Assembly (NCBI GenBank): GCA_903928745.1
Contig: CAIYRR010000081.1
Location: 1 to 45,611, forward strand
Source: an uncultured Actinomycetes bacterium
Lineage (GTDB): Bacteria; Actinomycetota; Actinomycetes; Nanopelagicales; Nanopelagicaceae
Length of the DNA: 45,611 nucleotides
Direction: 5' to 3'
Shown here: in pieces, positions 1 to 10,246 of the stretch
Position numbering within the stretch: position 1 is the first letter of the stretch
How the letters are laid out: every line of letters starts with the position of its first letter
Notes under the pieces: model-generated
Database searches by the model: none
What the model was told of the DNA's origin: nothing
Seen by the model: the letters and a program-made list of their open reading frames with translations, nothing else
Position numbers and translations under genes: made by a program

Positions 1-24
1 AACCTGGGGAAGGGGGCGCTGAAA

Positions 25-456
25 ATGTTTCTAGGCACCCACGAGCCACGTCTTGATGACAAAGGTCGCTTAATACTTCCCGCAAAATTCCGCGAAGAGT
101 TAGCTGCAGGTCTAGTTATTACTAAAGGACAAGAACGTTGTCTTTATGTTTTTCCATCTGCTGAATTTGCAACGATCACAGATCAGCTAAGACAAGCGCC
201 AGTCACTGCTAAATCGGCCCGCGATTACATGCGCGTGATGTTCGCCGGTGCACACGATGAAATTCCTGATCGTCAAGGACGCATCACTATTCCTCAAGGT
301 TTACGTACATATGCAGCACTTGAAAAAGAGTGCGTTGTTATCGGAGCAAATACACGCGTTGAAATTTGGGACGCAACTTCTTGGAATGAATATTTGGCAG
401 ATCGTGAAAAGGGATTCGCCGATGTTTCCGAGGAGGTATTCCCAGGACTGTTCTAA
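25..456 (+). CDS. mraZ: Transcriptional regulator MraZ
   Basis: A 143-residue protein with two AbrB-like SpoVT/MraZ half domains. The first begins [22 protein letters not shown] and the second contains the matching [13 protein letters not shown] near residues 80-95. MraZ is a DNA-binding, ring-forming regulator of the dcw cluster, normally the first gene of that cluster, as here. A G-rich stretch (gaaggggg) lies just upstream and can act as the ribosome binding site. The window starts only 24 bases before the gene, so the promoter and any complete set of MraZ-binding repeats are out of view. Length and domain layout are normal for the family. Confidence 0.95.
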   Translation: MFLGTHEPRLDDKGRLILPAKFREELAAGLVITKGQERCLYVFPSAEFATITDQLRQAPVTAKSARDYMRVMFAGAHDEIPDRQGRITIPQGLRTYAALEKECVVIGANTRVEIWDATSWNEYLADREKGFADVSEEVFPGLF

Positions 457-475
457 GAAACAAGTAAGGACGTGG

Positions 476-570
476 TCTCTCTTGTGGCCACCGCCGACCT
501 TAAGCAGCGGCGCCACTTCCCCGGCGCCGCTCCTAAAAGCTCCGTCGGGCGGCGGTGACCAGAGGAGAGA
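476..570 (+). ncRNA. Structured leader between mraZ and rsmH (mraW-RNA-like)
   Basis: Bases 476-495 can pair with 551-570 over 20 positions with only two mismatches. Inside that long stem, 506-514 (agcggcgcc) pairs perfectly with 523-531 (ggcgccgct) around an 8-base loop. The segment is clearly more GC-rich than the flanking coding sequence. No run of T follows the hairpins, so a simple intrinsic terminator is unlikely. Position (directly upstream of rsmH/mraW in an actinobacterium) and strong structure fit the known mraW RNA motif, a presumed cis-regulatory element. That identity is inferred from context and was not tested against a covariance model. Confidence 0.6.
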
Positions 571-648
571 GCGCAGTAAGAACTTCAAGTGATTCAAACA
601 AACGCAAGACACGAGTGGTTAAGGAAGGCAAGAGAAGTGGGGGAGAAG

Positions 649-1593
649 ATGCCAGTACATGTTTCAGTAATGCTTGATCGATGCATCGCATTGCTTACTC
701 CCGCTATAGAAAAAACTTCTTCGCCCGTTGTTGTTGATGCCACTCTCGGATTGGGTGGTCACAGTGAGGCGCTTCTTCGTAAACACTCAGCCCTAACAGT
801 TATTGGAATTGATCGCGATCCAGAGGCGATTGCATTTGCTACAGCCAGACTTTCTGAATTCGGTGATCGTTTTCAACCCGTTCACGCTGTTTATGACGAG
901 ATCGAAAATGTAATTGAGTCCGCTGGGTTCAAGAAAGTCAATGGAATTCTCTTCGATTTAGGAATCTCATCTATGCAAGTTGATGAGAATGCTCGCGGGT
1001 TTTCTTATTCTCAAGATGCACCACTAGATATGCGCATGGATCGAAGCCAAGGACAAAGTGCAGGCGATCTCATCAACCATGAAACACGCGAAAACCTTAT
1101 TGCAATCTTGAGGAAGTTCGGCGAAGAGAAGTTTGCTCCACGCATTGTTGACGCCATTCTGAAACAACGCGCGATCGCACCAATGAATTCAACAATTCAG
1201 TTAGCTGAATTAGTAAAAGAAAATATTCCTGCAGCTACGCGTCGTACTGGTGGAAATCCAGCAAAGCGCACTTTCCAAGCTTTGCGTATTGCGGTTAATG
1301 ACGAACTCGGCGCCCTCACCAGAGCCATCCCAGATTCCATGGATTCCTTAATGGTGGGTGGGCGTCTTGTTGTTATGTCTTTCCAATCCCTTGAAGACCG
1401 CATTGTTAAAGAGTTCTTTGTTAAAGCCTCAACTTCAACTAGCCCACGGGAACTTCCTGTGGAGCTCCCTCAATTTGCTGCCAAATTCTCGTTGATCGTG
1501 AAGAACAGCGAAGTACCAACGCAAGAAGAACTTAATGAAAATCCGAGGTCGCAATCGGTGCGACTTCGTGCAATTGAAAGGATCGCTGCATAG
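649..1593 (+). CDS. rsmH: 16S rRNA (cytosine(1402)-N(4))-methyltransferase RsmH
   Basis: An S-adenosylmethionine-dependent methyltransferase that modifies C1402 of 16S rRNA. The SAM-binding segment VDATLGLGGHSEALL is near residues 30-45, followed by GILFDLGISSMQVD and the typical ARGFSYSQDAPLDMRMD and RTFQALRIAVNDEL segments. The ATG at 649 is preferred over an upstream in-frame GTG at 589: it has a gggggag ribosome binding site and starts with the family-typical PVHVSVMLDR. This gives 314 residues, the usual length. The gene follows the structured leader and its TAG overlaps the ftsL GTG by one base. Confidence 0.95.
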   Translation: MPVHVSVMLDRCIALLTPAIEKTSSPVVVDATLGLGGHSEALLRKHSALTVIGIDRDPEAIAFATARLSEFGDRFQPVHAVYDEIENVIESAGFKKVNGILFDLGISSMQVDENARGFSYSQDAPLDMRMDRSQGQSAGDLINHETRENLIAILRKFGEEKFAPRIVDAILKQRAIAPMNSTIQLAELVKENIPAATRRTGGNPAKRTFQALRIAVNDELGALTRAIPDSMDSLMVGGRLVVMSFQSLEDRIVKEFFVKASTSTSPRELPVELPQFAAKFSLIVKNSEVPTQEELNENPRSQSVRLRAIERIAA

Positions 1594-1991
1594 TGGCAAT
1601 TACATCGCTCGCCCCGGAAATCAATCGCGCCAAGAAATCGGTTGTAGAGAAGTCATCTCGAGCCGTTCTTCGCCTTGTTCCAGATATGGGCACAGGAGAA
1701 AAAGCAGATAACAAGACATTTATTACTTTCGTCTCTGTCGTTGGCGCATTTGGTTTGCTCTTGCTTCTTGGAATCAATACTTTGCTCGCACAGGGTGCTT
1801 TTGAATTGCACCGTTTGCAAGGGCAAGCCACAACATTAAATGATCAACGCGAAGCGCTGGTTCGTCAGATGGCTAAAGCTTCCTCTCCAGAGCAAGTTGC
1901 TGCGAACGCTAAGAAACTTGGCATGGTTCCATCAACGAATCCTCGTTTTCTTGCAGTAGATCCTGCAGCTGGCGCAGCCGCTTCAAAATAA
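1593..1991 (+). CDS. ftsL: FtsL-like cell division membrane protein
   Basis: A 132-residue protein with a polar cytoplasmic N-terminus, one membrane segment near residues 45-65 (FVSVVGAFGLLLLLGINTLL), then a probable coiled-coil stretch rich in Q, R and E. This is the layout of FtsL, the bitopic partner of FtsQ and FtsB/DivIC in the divisome. Sequence conservation in this family is low, so the call rests on topology, size and position between rsmH and the class B penicillin-binding protein. It starts at a GTG overlapping the rsmH stop codon by one base, which suggests translational coupling. Confidence 0.75.
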   Translation: MAITSLAPEINRAKKSVVEKSSRAVLRLVPDMGTGEKADNKTFITFVSVVGAFGLLLLLGINTLLAQGAFELHRLQGQATTLNDQREALVRQMAKASSPEQVAANAKKLGMVPSTNPRFLAVDPAAGAAASK

Positions 1992-1993
1992 TC

Positions 1994-3808
1994 ATGGGTA
2001 ACTTCCAAATAGCACGAGAGCGGATTAGGTGGCTTATCGCCATCATCTGCGTCGTACTCATGCTCTTTGGACTGCGCTTAATTGATATTCAGGCGGTACA
2101 GGCACAGACATATGCCCAACGTGCATCCAATGAGATGGCTCGCACGAGCATCATGCCAGCACCACGTGGTGCAATCACAGATATCAATGGTTTCGAATTC
2201 GCACGAAGTGTTTCAGCGCTCAATGTAGTTGTCGATCAAACACTGATAAAGGACCCCCTCAAGGCTGCACAAATTGCAGCACCGATCTTGTCGATGTCCG
2301 TTGCAGATGTTCAGAAGCAAATTACAGGAACGCGTCGCTGGTACATGGTCGCAAGAAGCGTGACCCCAGCAAAATGGAACGCCCTTACCGCCGCATTCAC
2401 TCGATATAACCAATCACTTTCGCGTGCAGATTCAAGTAAGCGAATCTTTGGATTCTTTTCTGAACGCGGATATGTTCGTGAATACCCATCAGGATCATCG
2501 ATTGCGAGTCTTGTTGGTTTTGTAAACCAGGCAGGTATCGGGGCGGCCGGTATTGAATGGAGCATGAACTCAAAGATTTCAGGTACTGATGGAAAGTACG
2601 AATACGCAGATGGGTATGGCGCCCAAATCCCTGGATCGCAACAAGAATTAATTACAGCTAAAACCGGAACCACTGTACGACTCACCATCGATAGAGATGT
2701 TCAGTGGGTGGCTTCACAAGCAATTTTGGCCGCAGTCAAGAAAGCACATGCGCTCAGCGGAACTGTCATTGTGATGGATCCAAAGACCGGCGCCATTCTT
2801 GCTCATGCCACCGCACCAACATTTAATCCAAATAACACATCAAATGTTCCGCTGTCTTTGATGCGTAACCCTTCAGTCCAAGAAGTGTATGAACCAGGTT
2901 CCACGGGAAAAGTCATCACACTCGCTGCGGCAATCGAAGAGAAGAAAGTTACTCCTACGACCGTTTTCACAGTCCCATATTCCATGAAAGTATCAAACGC
3001 TCTCTTTAAGGATCACGAAAAACATCCGACTGAAAAACTCACTACCACTGGCATCCTTGCGATTTCGAGTAATACAGGTGCCATTCAAGTGGGCGCCAAA
3101 CTTGGCAATACAGTCCTGTATGACTATTTGAGGAAATTCGGTATTGGATCAAGCACTGGATCAGGTCTTCCCGGAGAGTCGGATGGAACACTGGCGCAAG
3201 TTTCTACATGGTCAGGCACAACCGCGCCAACCGTTGCATTTGGTCAGGGATATTCTGTGACTGCGATGCAAGCAACAAGTGTCTTTGCAACTATTGCTAA
3301 TAATGGCGTTCGCGTTTCTCCAACCGTCATTGCAGGCACGAGCGATGCCAGCGGAAACTTCACACCATCTGCCAAACGTGCAAGTGTTAAAGCAATCAGC
3401 CCTTCCACGGCGGCTCAACTGCGTCTCATGATGGAGAGCGTTGTTACTGCAAATGGAACAGCACCAGAGGCAGCAATTCCTGGTTATCGTGTAGCAGGTA
3501 AAACGGGTACAGCAATGAGGGTCGATGACTCTTGCCATTGTTATAAGGGATACACCGCTTCCTTTATCGGATTTGCACCTGCTGATAATCCGCAATACGT
3601 CATCAGCGTGACAATTCAAGCGCCACAAGGAATTCACTGGGGCGGAACTTTGGGAGCACCAGTATTTAAAACCGTCATGTCATTTGTGCTTCAGTCGCGT
3701 CATGTTGCTCCAACACAAACCAAAGCAGCTGCTTATCCTTTGAACGCGGCGCAGGTAGGTGCGCTTCGTGTCAAAGATTTAAAAAGCCTTAAGAGTGTGA
3801 AGCCATAA
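1994..3808 (+). CDS. ftsI: Peptidoglycan transpeptidase FtsI / PBP2b-type (class B PBP)
   Basis: The septal D,D-transpeptidase that cross-links peptidoglycan at the division site. Of 604 residues, one N-terminal membrane anchor spans about 13-35 and is followed by a PBP dimerisation domain. The transpeptidase domain has all three active-site motifs: SxxK as STGK at Ser303, SSN at 358-360 and KTG at 503-505. Its start lies two bases after the ftsL stop. The C-terminus is a short lysine-rich tail without PASTA repeats that I can recognise. Position and motifs make this the divisome PBP rather than an elongation PBP. Confidence 0.95.
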   Translation: MGNFQIARERIRWLIAIICVVLMLFGLRLIDIQAVQAQTYAQRASNEMARTSIMPAPRGAITDINGFEFARSVSALNVVVDQTLIKDPLKAAQIAAPILSMSVADVQKQITGTRRWYMVARSVTPAKWNALTAAFTRYNQSLSRADSSKRIFGFFSERGYVREYPSGSSIASLVGFVNQAGIGAAGIEWSMNSKISGTDGKYEYADGYGAQIPGSQQELITAKTGTTVRLTIDRDVQWVASQAILAAVKKAHALSGTVIVMDPKTGAILAHATAPTFNPNNTSNVPLSLMRNPSVQEVYEPGSTGKVITLAAAIEEKKVTPTTVFTVPYSMKVSNALFKDHEKHPTEKLTTTGILAISSNTGAIQVGAKLGNTVLYDYLRKFGIGSSTGSGLPGESDGTLAQVSTWSGTTAPTVAFGQGYSVTAMQATSVFATIANNGVRVSPTVIAGTSDASGNFTPSAKRASVKAISPSTAAQLRLMMESVVTANGTAPEAAIPGYRVAGKTGTAMRVDDSCHCYKGYTASFIGFAPADNPQYVISVTIQAPQGIHWGGTLGAPVFKTVMSFVLQSRHVAPTQTKAAAYPLNAAQVGALRVKDLKSLKSVKP

Positions 3809-5289
3809 TGACCCGCCCGCTCTATTCATATGTGAAGCCTCTAGAGGCTATTGCAGCGCTTGTAGGGGCTACATGCGACACGGTTGGTGTTGAGATTTCA
3901 GGGATGACAAATATCAGTTCTGAAATTCACGAGGGAGATCTCTTTCTCGCTTTCCCTGGGGCAAAAACTCATGGTGCGAATTATTGGGAGCAAGCCAAAA
4001 GTCTCGGAGCACGTGCGGTTCTCACCGATTCGAAAGGTGCGCAGTTAATCCAAGATCTGCCGGTCATCATTGTAGAAAACCCGCGTCGCGTTGCCGGGAT
4101 TGTGAGTTCATGGTTCTACGCAGAACCCATGCGCGATATGTATTGTGCAGGTATTACGGGAACAAATGGCAAAACCACCACAACTACTTTGCTTTATCAA
4201 ATTTGGTCTTTGGCAGGCCGCGAAGCAGGACTTGTCGGCACCGTTGAAACTCGGATCGGCCGAGATGTCATTTCTAGCAAACGCACTACGCCCGAAAGTA
4301 GTGACCTTCAAAGTCTGTCTGCGTCGATGCGCGAAAGACACGTTCGCAATTTCGCGATGGAAGTTTCTAGCCATGCCATATCGCTTGATCGTGTGCGTGG
4401 TTCGCATTTCAATGCGATTGGTTTTTCAAATCTCACTCAAGACCATCTAGATTTTCATGGAAGCATGGAAGACTATTTCTTAGCAAAGTCCAGGGTATTC
4501 ACCACTGAATTCGCTGATCGTGCCTTCATTAATATCGACGATTCTTATGGAGCCAGACTTGCCGAGAGCACCGAGTTACCTGTAATCCGACTCTCGAGGT
4601 CTGGAGCGAATTCCGATTGGAGTTATGTCTCCGTTGTGCCCCACATCAAAGGACAAGATATTTGCGTGCGCGGTCCGGGTGGAGTTTTGCTGGAAGGAAC
4701 TCTTGCGCTTCACGGAGAATTCAATCTGGATAATGCTTTGATGGCGATCGCAATTGCCTACGACAGCGGAATAGATATTCTCGATTTAGCAGCGCTACTT
4801 CCTGCATTACAAGGGGCAGAAGGACGCTTAGAGGCGGTAAATGTAGGTCAGAATTTTGCAGCCTTTGTTGACTATGCGCACTCTCCCGATGCGGTCACTC
4901 GAGTATTGAACACGTGCAGAGAGATGACGCAAGGAAAAGTTATTGCGGTTCTGGGATGCGGGGGAGATAGAGATAATTCAAAGCGACCACTAATGGGTGC
5001 GGCTTTGGCAGAGGGGTCTGACATTGCGATTTTCACAAGTGATAATCCAAGGTCAGAAGACCCTCAAGAGATTTTGCGGCAGATGAGTGCGGGCGTTGTG
5101 ATTGCTTCTCCGACCTGCATTATCAGCGAACGCGCTGAAGCAATACGACGTGCAGTTTCGCTTGCATCTGCTGGAGATCTGGTAATTGTTCTTGGTAAAG
5201 GTCATGAACTCGGTCAAGATATTAAAGGCGTAGTAACACCTTTCGATGATCGCCTCGTGCTTGCTTCTGCAATTGAGGGTCGCCAATGA
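3808..5289 (+). CDS. murE: UDP-MurNAc-L-Ala-D-Glu:meso-diaminopimelate ligase
   Basis: An ATP-dependent Mur ligase adding the third amino acid of the peptidoglycan stem peptide in the cytoplasm. The ATP-binding loop GTNGKTTTT begins at residue 118. A DNPR motif at residues 412-415 is the signature for meso-diaminopimelate, as opposed to lysine, as substrate. The C-terminal segment VLGKGHELGQ is also typical. At 493 residues it has the family length. The ATG overlaps the ftsI stop by one base (TAATG) and the 3' end overlaps murF by four bases, so the genes are probably translationally coupled. Confidence 0.96.
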   Translation: MTRPLYSYVKPLEAIAALVGATCDTVGVEISGMTNISSEIHEGDLFLAFPGAKTHGANYWEQAKSLGARAVLTDSKGAQLIQDLPVIIVENPRRVAGIVSSWFYAEPMRDMYCAGITGTNGKTTTTTLLYQIWSLAGREAGLVGTVETRIGRDVISSKRTTPESSDLQSLSASMRERHVRNFAMEVSSHAISLDRVRGSHFNAIGFSNLTQDHLDFHGSMEDYFLAKSRVFTTEFADRAFINIDDSYGARLAESTELPVIRLSRSGANSDWSYVSVVPHIKGQDICVRGPGGVLLEGTLALHGEFNLDNALMAIAIAYDSGIDILDLAALLPALQGAEGRLEAVNVGQNFAAFVDYAHSPDAVTRVLNTCREMTQGKVIAVLGCGGDRDNSKRPLMGAALAEGSDIAIFTSDNPRSEDPQEILRQMSAGVVIASPTCIISERAEAIRRAVSLASAGDLVIVLGKGHELGQDIKGVVTPFDDRLVLASAIEGRQ

Positions 5290-6671
5290 TTGCAATGATG
5301 GCGAGTGAATTGGCAAAAGTTATCGACGGAGTTATGCATGACTCCAATGATGTATCCGTAAGCGGGAGCGTTGTCATTGACTCCCGTGATGTCACTGTTG
5401 GAGGAATCTTCTTCGCCATTAAAGGGGAGAAGTTGGATGGTGCGGATTATTCTGATGATGCCTATAAGCGCGGTGCGGTTTTAGTAATCGCCCAACGACA
5501 AGTCAGCGGTCCTTGCATTGTTGTCGAAGATGTCGTCGTTTCACTTGGCAAACTTGCTCGTCATGTAAGAGAAGAATTAGTAAATCTCGAAGTCATTGCT
5601 ATTACGGGTTCGCAGGGCAAAACAACCACGAAGGATCTAATCTCTTGGATTACCTCTCTCGTGGGCAAAACCGTGGCGACCTTTGCTTCCTACAACAACG
5701 AAATCGGACTTCCCTTAACTATTTTGAATTGCACTCAAGAAACCAAATATTGCGTTGTTGAAATGGGGGCTCGGCGCTCTGGCGATATAGCCCTACTGTG
5801 CGAAATTGCTCAACCCAATTACGGAGTCGTATTGAAAGTAGGCTCGGCCCACATTGGGGAATTTGGATCCCAAGAAATTATCGCTCGAACGAAGGCTGAG
5901 CTCGTAACATCATTGAAGGGTGATGGTGTTGCAATTCTGGGAAGCTATGACGAATTTACTCCGCACATGGCAGATGACTTATCGATCAAGAAGATCACTT
6001 TTGGCGAAGGTCCAAATGAGGATGTTCGAGCGACCGACATTGAAATACGAGAAGGTAGAGCCCATTTTGATCTGGTCACTCCCGTGGGCAGGGCCGCTGT
6101 TGGGTTGCGCCTTATTGGAGAACATCAAGTTTCGAATGCGCTAGCCGCCGCAGCGGTGGCCACAGCACTTGGAATATCTCTTGACACTATTGCAGGCGGG
6201 CTCTCCACTGCAGAAGTGCACAGCAAATGGCGGATGGAACTTCATGAGTTGCCTGGATTACTTCTGATAAATGATGCCTATAACGCGAATACTGAATCGA
6301 CTGCGGCAGCGCTGAGAGTTTTGGCCCTTTTCGCTCAAGAACGTGGTGGGTTGTCCTGGGCATTTCTTGGAAAGATGCATGAACTCGGCGAGTCCTCCGC
6401 GCAAGAACACGCAAAAATTGGCACCCTTGCGGAGTCGATGGGGATCGATCACCTTGTTTGCGTATCCGCTCCGGAGTACGCCCTAGCGCTCTCTGATTCC
6501 GACGACATAAGAGTGCATCTATGCACATCGATATCGGAGGCCGAATTGTTTGCAGAACACTTCTCTCCAGGAGATTCTGTCTTAGTAAAAGCTTCAAGGG
6601 CGGAGAAACTAGAACTCCTCGCGGAATCTTTGATCTCAACATGGAATTCGAAATTAGGTGAACAAGAGTGA
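5286..6671 (+). CDS. murF: UDP-MurNAc-tripeptide:D-Ala-D-Ala ligase
   Basis: The last cytoplasmic Mur ligase, adding D-Ala-D-Ala to the UDP-MurNAc-tripeptide. The N-terminal domain carries [20 protein letters not shown]. The ATP loop reads [13 protein letters not shown], a MurF-type variant of GTx[12 protein letters not shown] and [10 protein letters not shown] are further family motifs. The protein has 461 residues, as usual. Its ATG sits in an ATGA overlap with the murE stop, and its own stop overlaps the mraY GTG. Confidence 0.95.
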   Translation: MIAMMASELAKVIDGVMHDSNDVSVSGSVVIDSRDVTVGGIFFAIKGEKLDGADYSDDAYKRGAVLVIAQRQVSGPCIVVEDVVVSLGKLARHVREELVNLEVIAITGSQGKTTTKDLISWITSLVGKTVATFASYNNEIGLPLTILNCTQETKYCVVEMGARRSGDIALLCEIAQPNYGVVLKVGSAHIGEFGSQEIIARTKAELVTSLKGDGVAILGSYDEFTPHMADDLSIKKITFGEGPNEDVRATDIEIREGRAHFDLVTPVGRAAVGLRLIGEHQVSNALAAAAVATALGISLDTIAGGLSTAEVHSKWRMELHELPGLLLINDAYNANTESTAAALRVLALFAQERGGLSWAFLGKMHELGESSAQEHAKIGTLAESMGIDHLVCVSAPEYALALSDSDDIRVHLCTSISEAELFAEHFSPGDSVLVKASRAEKLELLAESLISTWNSKLGEQE

Positions 6672-7726
6672 GAGAGATATTAATTGCAGGGGCATTCTCA
6701 CTGCTGATGAGTTTATTTGGAACGCCGTTACTTATCCGCTGGCTAGGCGGTCACGGTTATGGGCAAATTATTAGAGACGATGGACCATCAAGTCATCACA
6801 CTAAACGTGGCACTCCCACTATGGGCGGAATTATCATCATCTCGTCTTCCGTCCTTGGGTTCCTATTTGGGCACTTGATTACACAGACGCCCATAAGCAT
6901 TTCAGCGCTTCTTGTTATCGGTTTAGTTGTATCACTTGGATTTGTCGGATTTCTTGATGACTGGCTCAAAGTTTCAAAACAGCGCTCATTAGGACTCACT
7001 GGCTGGCAAAAGGTTGCAGGGCAAACAACATTTGCGGCAATCTTTGGCGCCCTGGGAATTCATTTTCTTGATAAAGATGGTCTTGCTCCAATTTCGCTTC
7101 ACTTGTCAACGGTTCGCGACACCTCTTTAAAGCTCGCGCCCATTCTCGTTGTACTAGGAATCGTTCTCATGGTGAGTGCCACGAGTAACGGAGTAAATCT
7201 CACGGACGGTTTAGATGGATTGGCCACTGGCGCTTCAGTGATGACTTTTCTTGCATTCATTTTGATAGGTGTATGGGAATTTGGTCAAGGGTGTGCAGTC
7301 ACACCAGGTATCAACTGTTATCAAGTTCGAGATCCGCTAGATATTGCGGTGCTCGCTGCAGCATTTGCCGCATCATGTACCGGATTCCTTTGGTGGAATG
7401 CCTCTCCTGCCAAGATCTTTATGGGAGACACGGGTGCGCTAGCGCTAGGCGGAGCAATCGCAGGAATTGCCGCAACACTTCGTATCGAGCTACTTCTGAT
7501 TCCTCTGGGTGGTCTTTTTGTCATCATCACAATGTCTGTGATCATTCAACGTTTGTATTTCAAAGCATCTGGAGGAAAACGCGTTTTCAAAATGGCGCCA
7601 CTCCAACACCATTTTGAATTAAGCGGATGGGGAGAGGTCACGATCGTTCTGCGTTTTTGGATTATTGCAGGGTTGTCTGTGGCGCTGGGCCTTGGCCTGT
7701 TCTATGCACAATGGGTGTCAAAGTAA
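6668..7726 (+). CDS. mraY: Phospho-N-acetylmuramoyl-pentapeptide transferase
   Basis: A polytopic membrane enzyme that transfers phospho-MurNAc-pentapeptide to undecaprenyl phosphate, forming lipid I. Visible family motifs are the [18 protein letters not shown] segment near residue 35, FLDDWLK near 97, [12 protein letters not shown] near 176, and the late [15 protein letters not shown]. The first two acidic clusters coordinate the Mg-dependent active site. It has about ten hydrophobic segments in 352 residues, normal for the family. The start is a GTG within a GTGA overlap with the murF stop. Confidence 0.96.
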   Translation: MREILIAGAFSLLMSLFGTPLLIRWLGGHGYGQIIRDDGPSSHHTKRGTPTMGGIIIISSSVLGFLFGHLITQTPISISALLVIGLVVSLGFVGFLDDWLKVSKQRSLGLTGWQKVAGQTTFAAIFGALGIHFLDKDGLAPISLHLSTVRDTSLKLAPILVVLGIVLMVSATSNGVNLTDGLDGLATGASVMTFLAFILIGVWEFGQGCAVTPGINCYQVRDPLDIAVLAAAFAASCTGFLWWNASPAKIFMGDTGALALGGAIAGIAATLRIELLLIPLGGLFVIITMSVIIQRLYFKASGGKRVFKMAPLQHHFELSGWGEVTIVLRFWIIAGLSVALGLGLFYAQWVSK

Positions 7727-9099
7727 CTGTGCTCGTCAGCGAAATCTTCCAATCACGCGCACTTGTACTGGGTGGCGGCGTAACTGGGCGATCCGTTGAA
7801 AAAGTGCTTCTATCCCTTGGTGCTCATGTTCATATTTATGATGAAAAGAGCAGGAGCGAAAGCGCTGTCACCTTGGATGCGATCGAAGGTGGCGAATGGA
7901 ATTTTGCCGTTGCTTCACCCGGATGGCGCTTAGATCATCCCCTGGTCGTCGCGCTTCAAAATCGAAACGTTGAAGTAATTAGTGAAATTGATTTAGCTTG
8001 GTTGTTGCATCTAGAACGAAATCCAGGTCAGAAATGGCTTGCGGTCACTGGGACAAATGGCAAAACGACAACCGTAGAACTTACTGCAGCAATCATTGAC
8101 CAGTCTGGTAGACCTGCAATCGCATGCGGCAACGTTGGGGAAACAGTTATCGAAGTCGTCATGAGTGAAAATGCATACGATTACTTAGTCCTCGAGCTTT
8201 CATCTTTCCAATTAGCCTGGAGTCGCCTACCGCAATTTCAGGCCGCGGCCATTCTTAACATTGCTGATGACCATGTTGATTGGCACGGTGGCTTTGAAGA
8301 GTACGTAGGTGCAAAAATCCATATTCTCGACCAAACGGAAATTGCGATTTTGAATGCTGATGACGGAGTCGTCGTTCAGGCTACGCAGCACTTCACGGGT
8401 AAGAAAGTTTTCTTCTCTTTAGATACACCCGCTCCGGGAGAATTAGGCCTGGTAGAGGAGTTACTTGTCGATCGCGCCTTTGTTGCCGATCCTCAAGAGG
8501 CCACAATGATTGCTGAATTACTCGATGTGACGCCAAGTGCACCGCACAATGTTTCAAATTCCCTTGCGGCAGCGGGATTGGCCCTAAGTATTGGCGTATC
8601 CCATGCGGATATCCGCACGACAATTGCCAATTTTCGCCCTGGACGACACAGAATAGAGAAGGTACTCGAATCTTCTGGCATTACGTGGATTGATGATTCA
8701 AAAGCAACAAACCCTCATGCAGCAGCGGCATCGTTAATGTCTGCACTTTCAGTTGTTTGGATCGCTGGCGGTTTGGCCAAAGGTGCATCCATGAGCGCAC
8801 TTATTTCAAAAACGCATAAGCGTATTCGCGCAGCGATCATCATCGGACAAGATAGAGAGTTGATTGCAAAAGAGTTGATGGAGCAGGCACCTAACATCCC
8901 TGTGATACGTGTTGATCCGGAGGACGATTCAGGTCTCACTCTTATGGAGAAGGTAGTTAACGCGGCGAAAGGCATTGCAATTTCAGGGGACACAGTTTTA
9001 TTAGCCCCGGCTTGTGCCTCGATGGATCAATTCGTTTCTTACGATGACCGCGGAAATCAATTCCGTGATGCCGTACTCAAACTGGTCCCTCATGAGTAG
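7711..9099 (+). CDS. murD: UDP-MurNAc-L-alanine:D-glutamate ligase
   Basis: An ATP-dependent ligase adding D-glutamate to UDP-MurNAc-L-alanine. It has the N-terminal GGGVTGRS nucleotide-sugar fold, the ATP loop [10 protein letters not shown] beginning near residue 112, and [13 protein letters not shown] near residue 328. Start choice is uncertain. The ATG at 7711 overlaps mraY by 16 bases and gives 462 residues. A GTG at 7729, two bases after the mraY stop, would remove six residues. Neither has a strong ribosome binding site, so coupling to mraY translation is likely. A longer upstream reading into mraY is not credible. Confidence 0.93.
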   Translation: MGVKVTVLVSEIFQSRALVLGGGVTGRSVEKVLLSLGAHVHIYDEKSRSESAVTLDAIEGGEWNFAVASPGWRLDHPLVVALQNRNVEVISEIDLAWLLHLERNPGQKWLAVTGTNGKTTTVELTAAIIDQSGRPAIACGNVGETVIEVVMSENAYDYLVLELSSFQLAWSRLPQFQAAAILNIADDHVDWHGGFEEYVGAKIHILDQTEIAILNADDGVVVQATQHFTGKKVFFSLDTPAPGELGLVEELLVDRAFVADPQEATMIAELLDVTPSAPHNVSNSLAAAGLALSIGVSHADIRTTIANFRPGRHRIEKVLESSGITWIDDSKATNPHAAAASLMSALSVVWIAGGLAKGASMSALISKTHKRIRAAIIIGQDRELIAKELMEQAPNIPVIRVDPEDDSGLTLMEKVVNAAKGIAISGDTVLLAPACASMDQFVSYDDRGNQFRDAVLKLVPHE

Positions 9100-10246
9100 A
9101 GAAGGATTTCTCTCTAAGCCCATAAGTTCTTATTACCTGCTATTAGGAAGTACCGCAGCACTGACCGGGCTTGGACTCGTGATGATTTTGTCAGCCTCTT
9201 CTATCCATTCCTTAGAAACAAATGGATCTTCCTACGCAATCGTGTTGCGACAGATAGGGTTCCTACTTATTGCATTGCCTCTCGGATTTCTTGCAAGCAG
9301 ACTTCGAATCGCATTATGGAAAGTTTTAGCCAGATTTTCATTTTTGATATCGGTACTTATGTTGTTGGCTTTAAGACTTCCTGTCATCGGACACACTGTA
9401 AATGGAAATCGAAATTGGCTGGGTTACGGGCCGATTATTTTCCAACCCAGTGAGTTTGCGAAATTCTTCATGATTTTGTGGGCTGGCTACATGATGGCAA
9501 AACGCGCTGGCAGCAGCTCTCAGGAGACGAATGTGATTGCCTTACTCTTGCCAGGTTTCGTTGTCGTTATGGCATTGATTATGGCCGGCAAAGATCTTGG
9601 AAATGCTGCGGTTTTCGCCTCAATTTTGATTTGTTTGCTCTTCATTTCTGGGATTCGCTTAAGGCTCATTGGTTTTAGTGCGGGCGCCGTAGTTGTCATT
9701 GTCGGAATTCTTGTCGCAACAACACCTAACAGAATGAAGCGTGTACTTGTTGTTCTTAATCCATTTTCAAATGAGTATTACAAACTAAGCGGGTGGCAAC
9801 CGGCGCATAGTTTGATGGGATTGGCCAGCGGCGGCCTCTTTGGAGTAGGTCTCGGTGCAAGCCGACAAAAATGGGGAAATCTTGCCGAGGCGCATACGGA
9901 TTTTATTTTTTCAGTGATAGGCGAGGAGCTTGGTCTCTTTGGAACCTTATGTGTTTTGCTGTTATTAGGTGCGCTTATTTTCTCGATCTTCCGAATCGCA
10001 TTGCGTGCTAACGACCCTATGATTCGTTTTGCTTGTGCTGGAATTGGATGCTGGATTGCCACTCAAACTGTTTTGAACATCGGTTCTGCGACCAGCGTTC
10101 TCCCTGTGGTGGGCGTTACGCTTCCATTACTCTCTTACGGAGGTTCTTCGGTGATTGCAACGTATGGCGCATTAGGTTTTGTGCTTGGCGCGGCAATGCG
10201 CGATCCCGCAATTGCGCCGATGATTAAGAGAGCTAAGAAATCGTGA
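9092..10246 (+). CDS. ftsW: Peptidoglycan glycosyltransferase FtsW (SEDS family)
   Basis: A polytopic SEDS glycosyltransferase that polymerises lipid II at the septum with the FtsI-type PBP. The ATG at 9092 overlaps the murD stop by eight bases and gives 384 residues starting just before the first membrane helix. Family features are the NGNRNWLGYGPIIFQPSEFAK segment after helix three, the extracellular loop with KWGNLAEAHTDFIFSVIGEE, and LLSYGGSS near the C-terminus. Its place between murD and murG is the canonical dcw position, which favours FtsW over RodA. Confidence 0.94.
   Translation: MSREGFLSKPISSYYLLLGSTAALTGLGLVMILSASSIHSLETNGSSYAIVLRQIGFLLIALPLGFLASRLRIALWKVLARFSFLISVLMLLALRLPVIGHTVNGNRNWLGYGPIIFQPSEFAKFFMILWAGYMMAKRAGSSSQETNVIALLLPGFVVVMALIMAGKDLGNAAVFASILICLLFISGIRLRLIGFSAGAVVVIVGILVATTPNRMKRVLVVLNPFSNEYYKLSGWQPAHSLMGLASGGLFGVGLGASRQKWGNLAEAHTDFIFSVIGEELGLFGTLCVLLLLGALIFSIFRIALRANDPMIRFACAGIGCWIATQTVLNIGSATSVLPVVGVTLPLLSYGGSSVIATYGALGFVLGAAMRDPAIAPMIKRAKKS

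Noticed and set aside
506-540. Intrinsic terminator after mraZ
   Set aside because: The hairpin is strong but is followed by cctaaaagc rather than a T run, and it sits inside a larger stem.
301-612. Minus-strand ORF over the mraZ end and leader
   Set aside because: It is antisense to mraZ and to the structured leader, with no ribosome binding site or recognisable domain.
589-648. Longer rsmH starting at GTG 589
   Set aside because: The added 20 residues are not family-like, and ATG 649 has the ribosome binding site and the conserved N-terminus.
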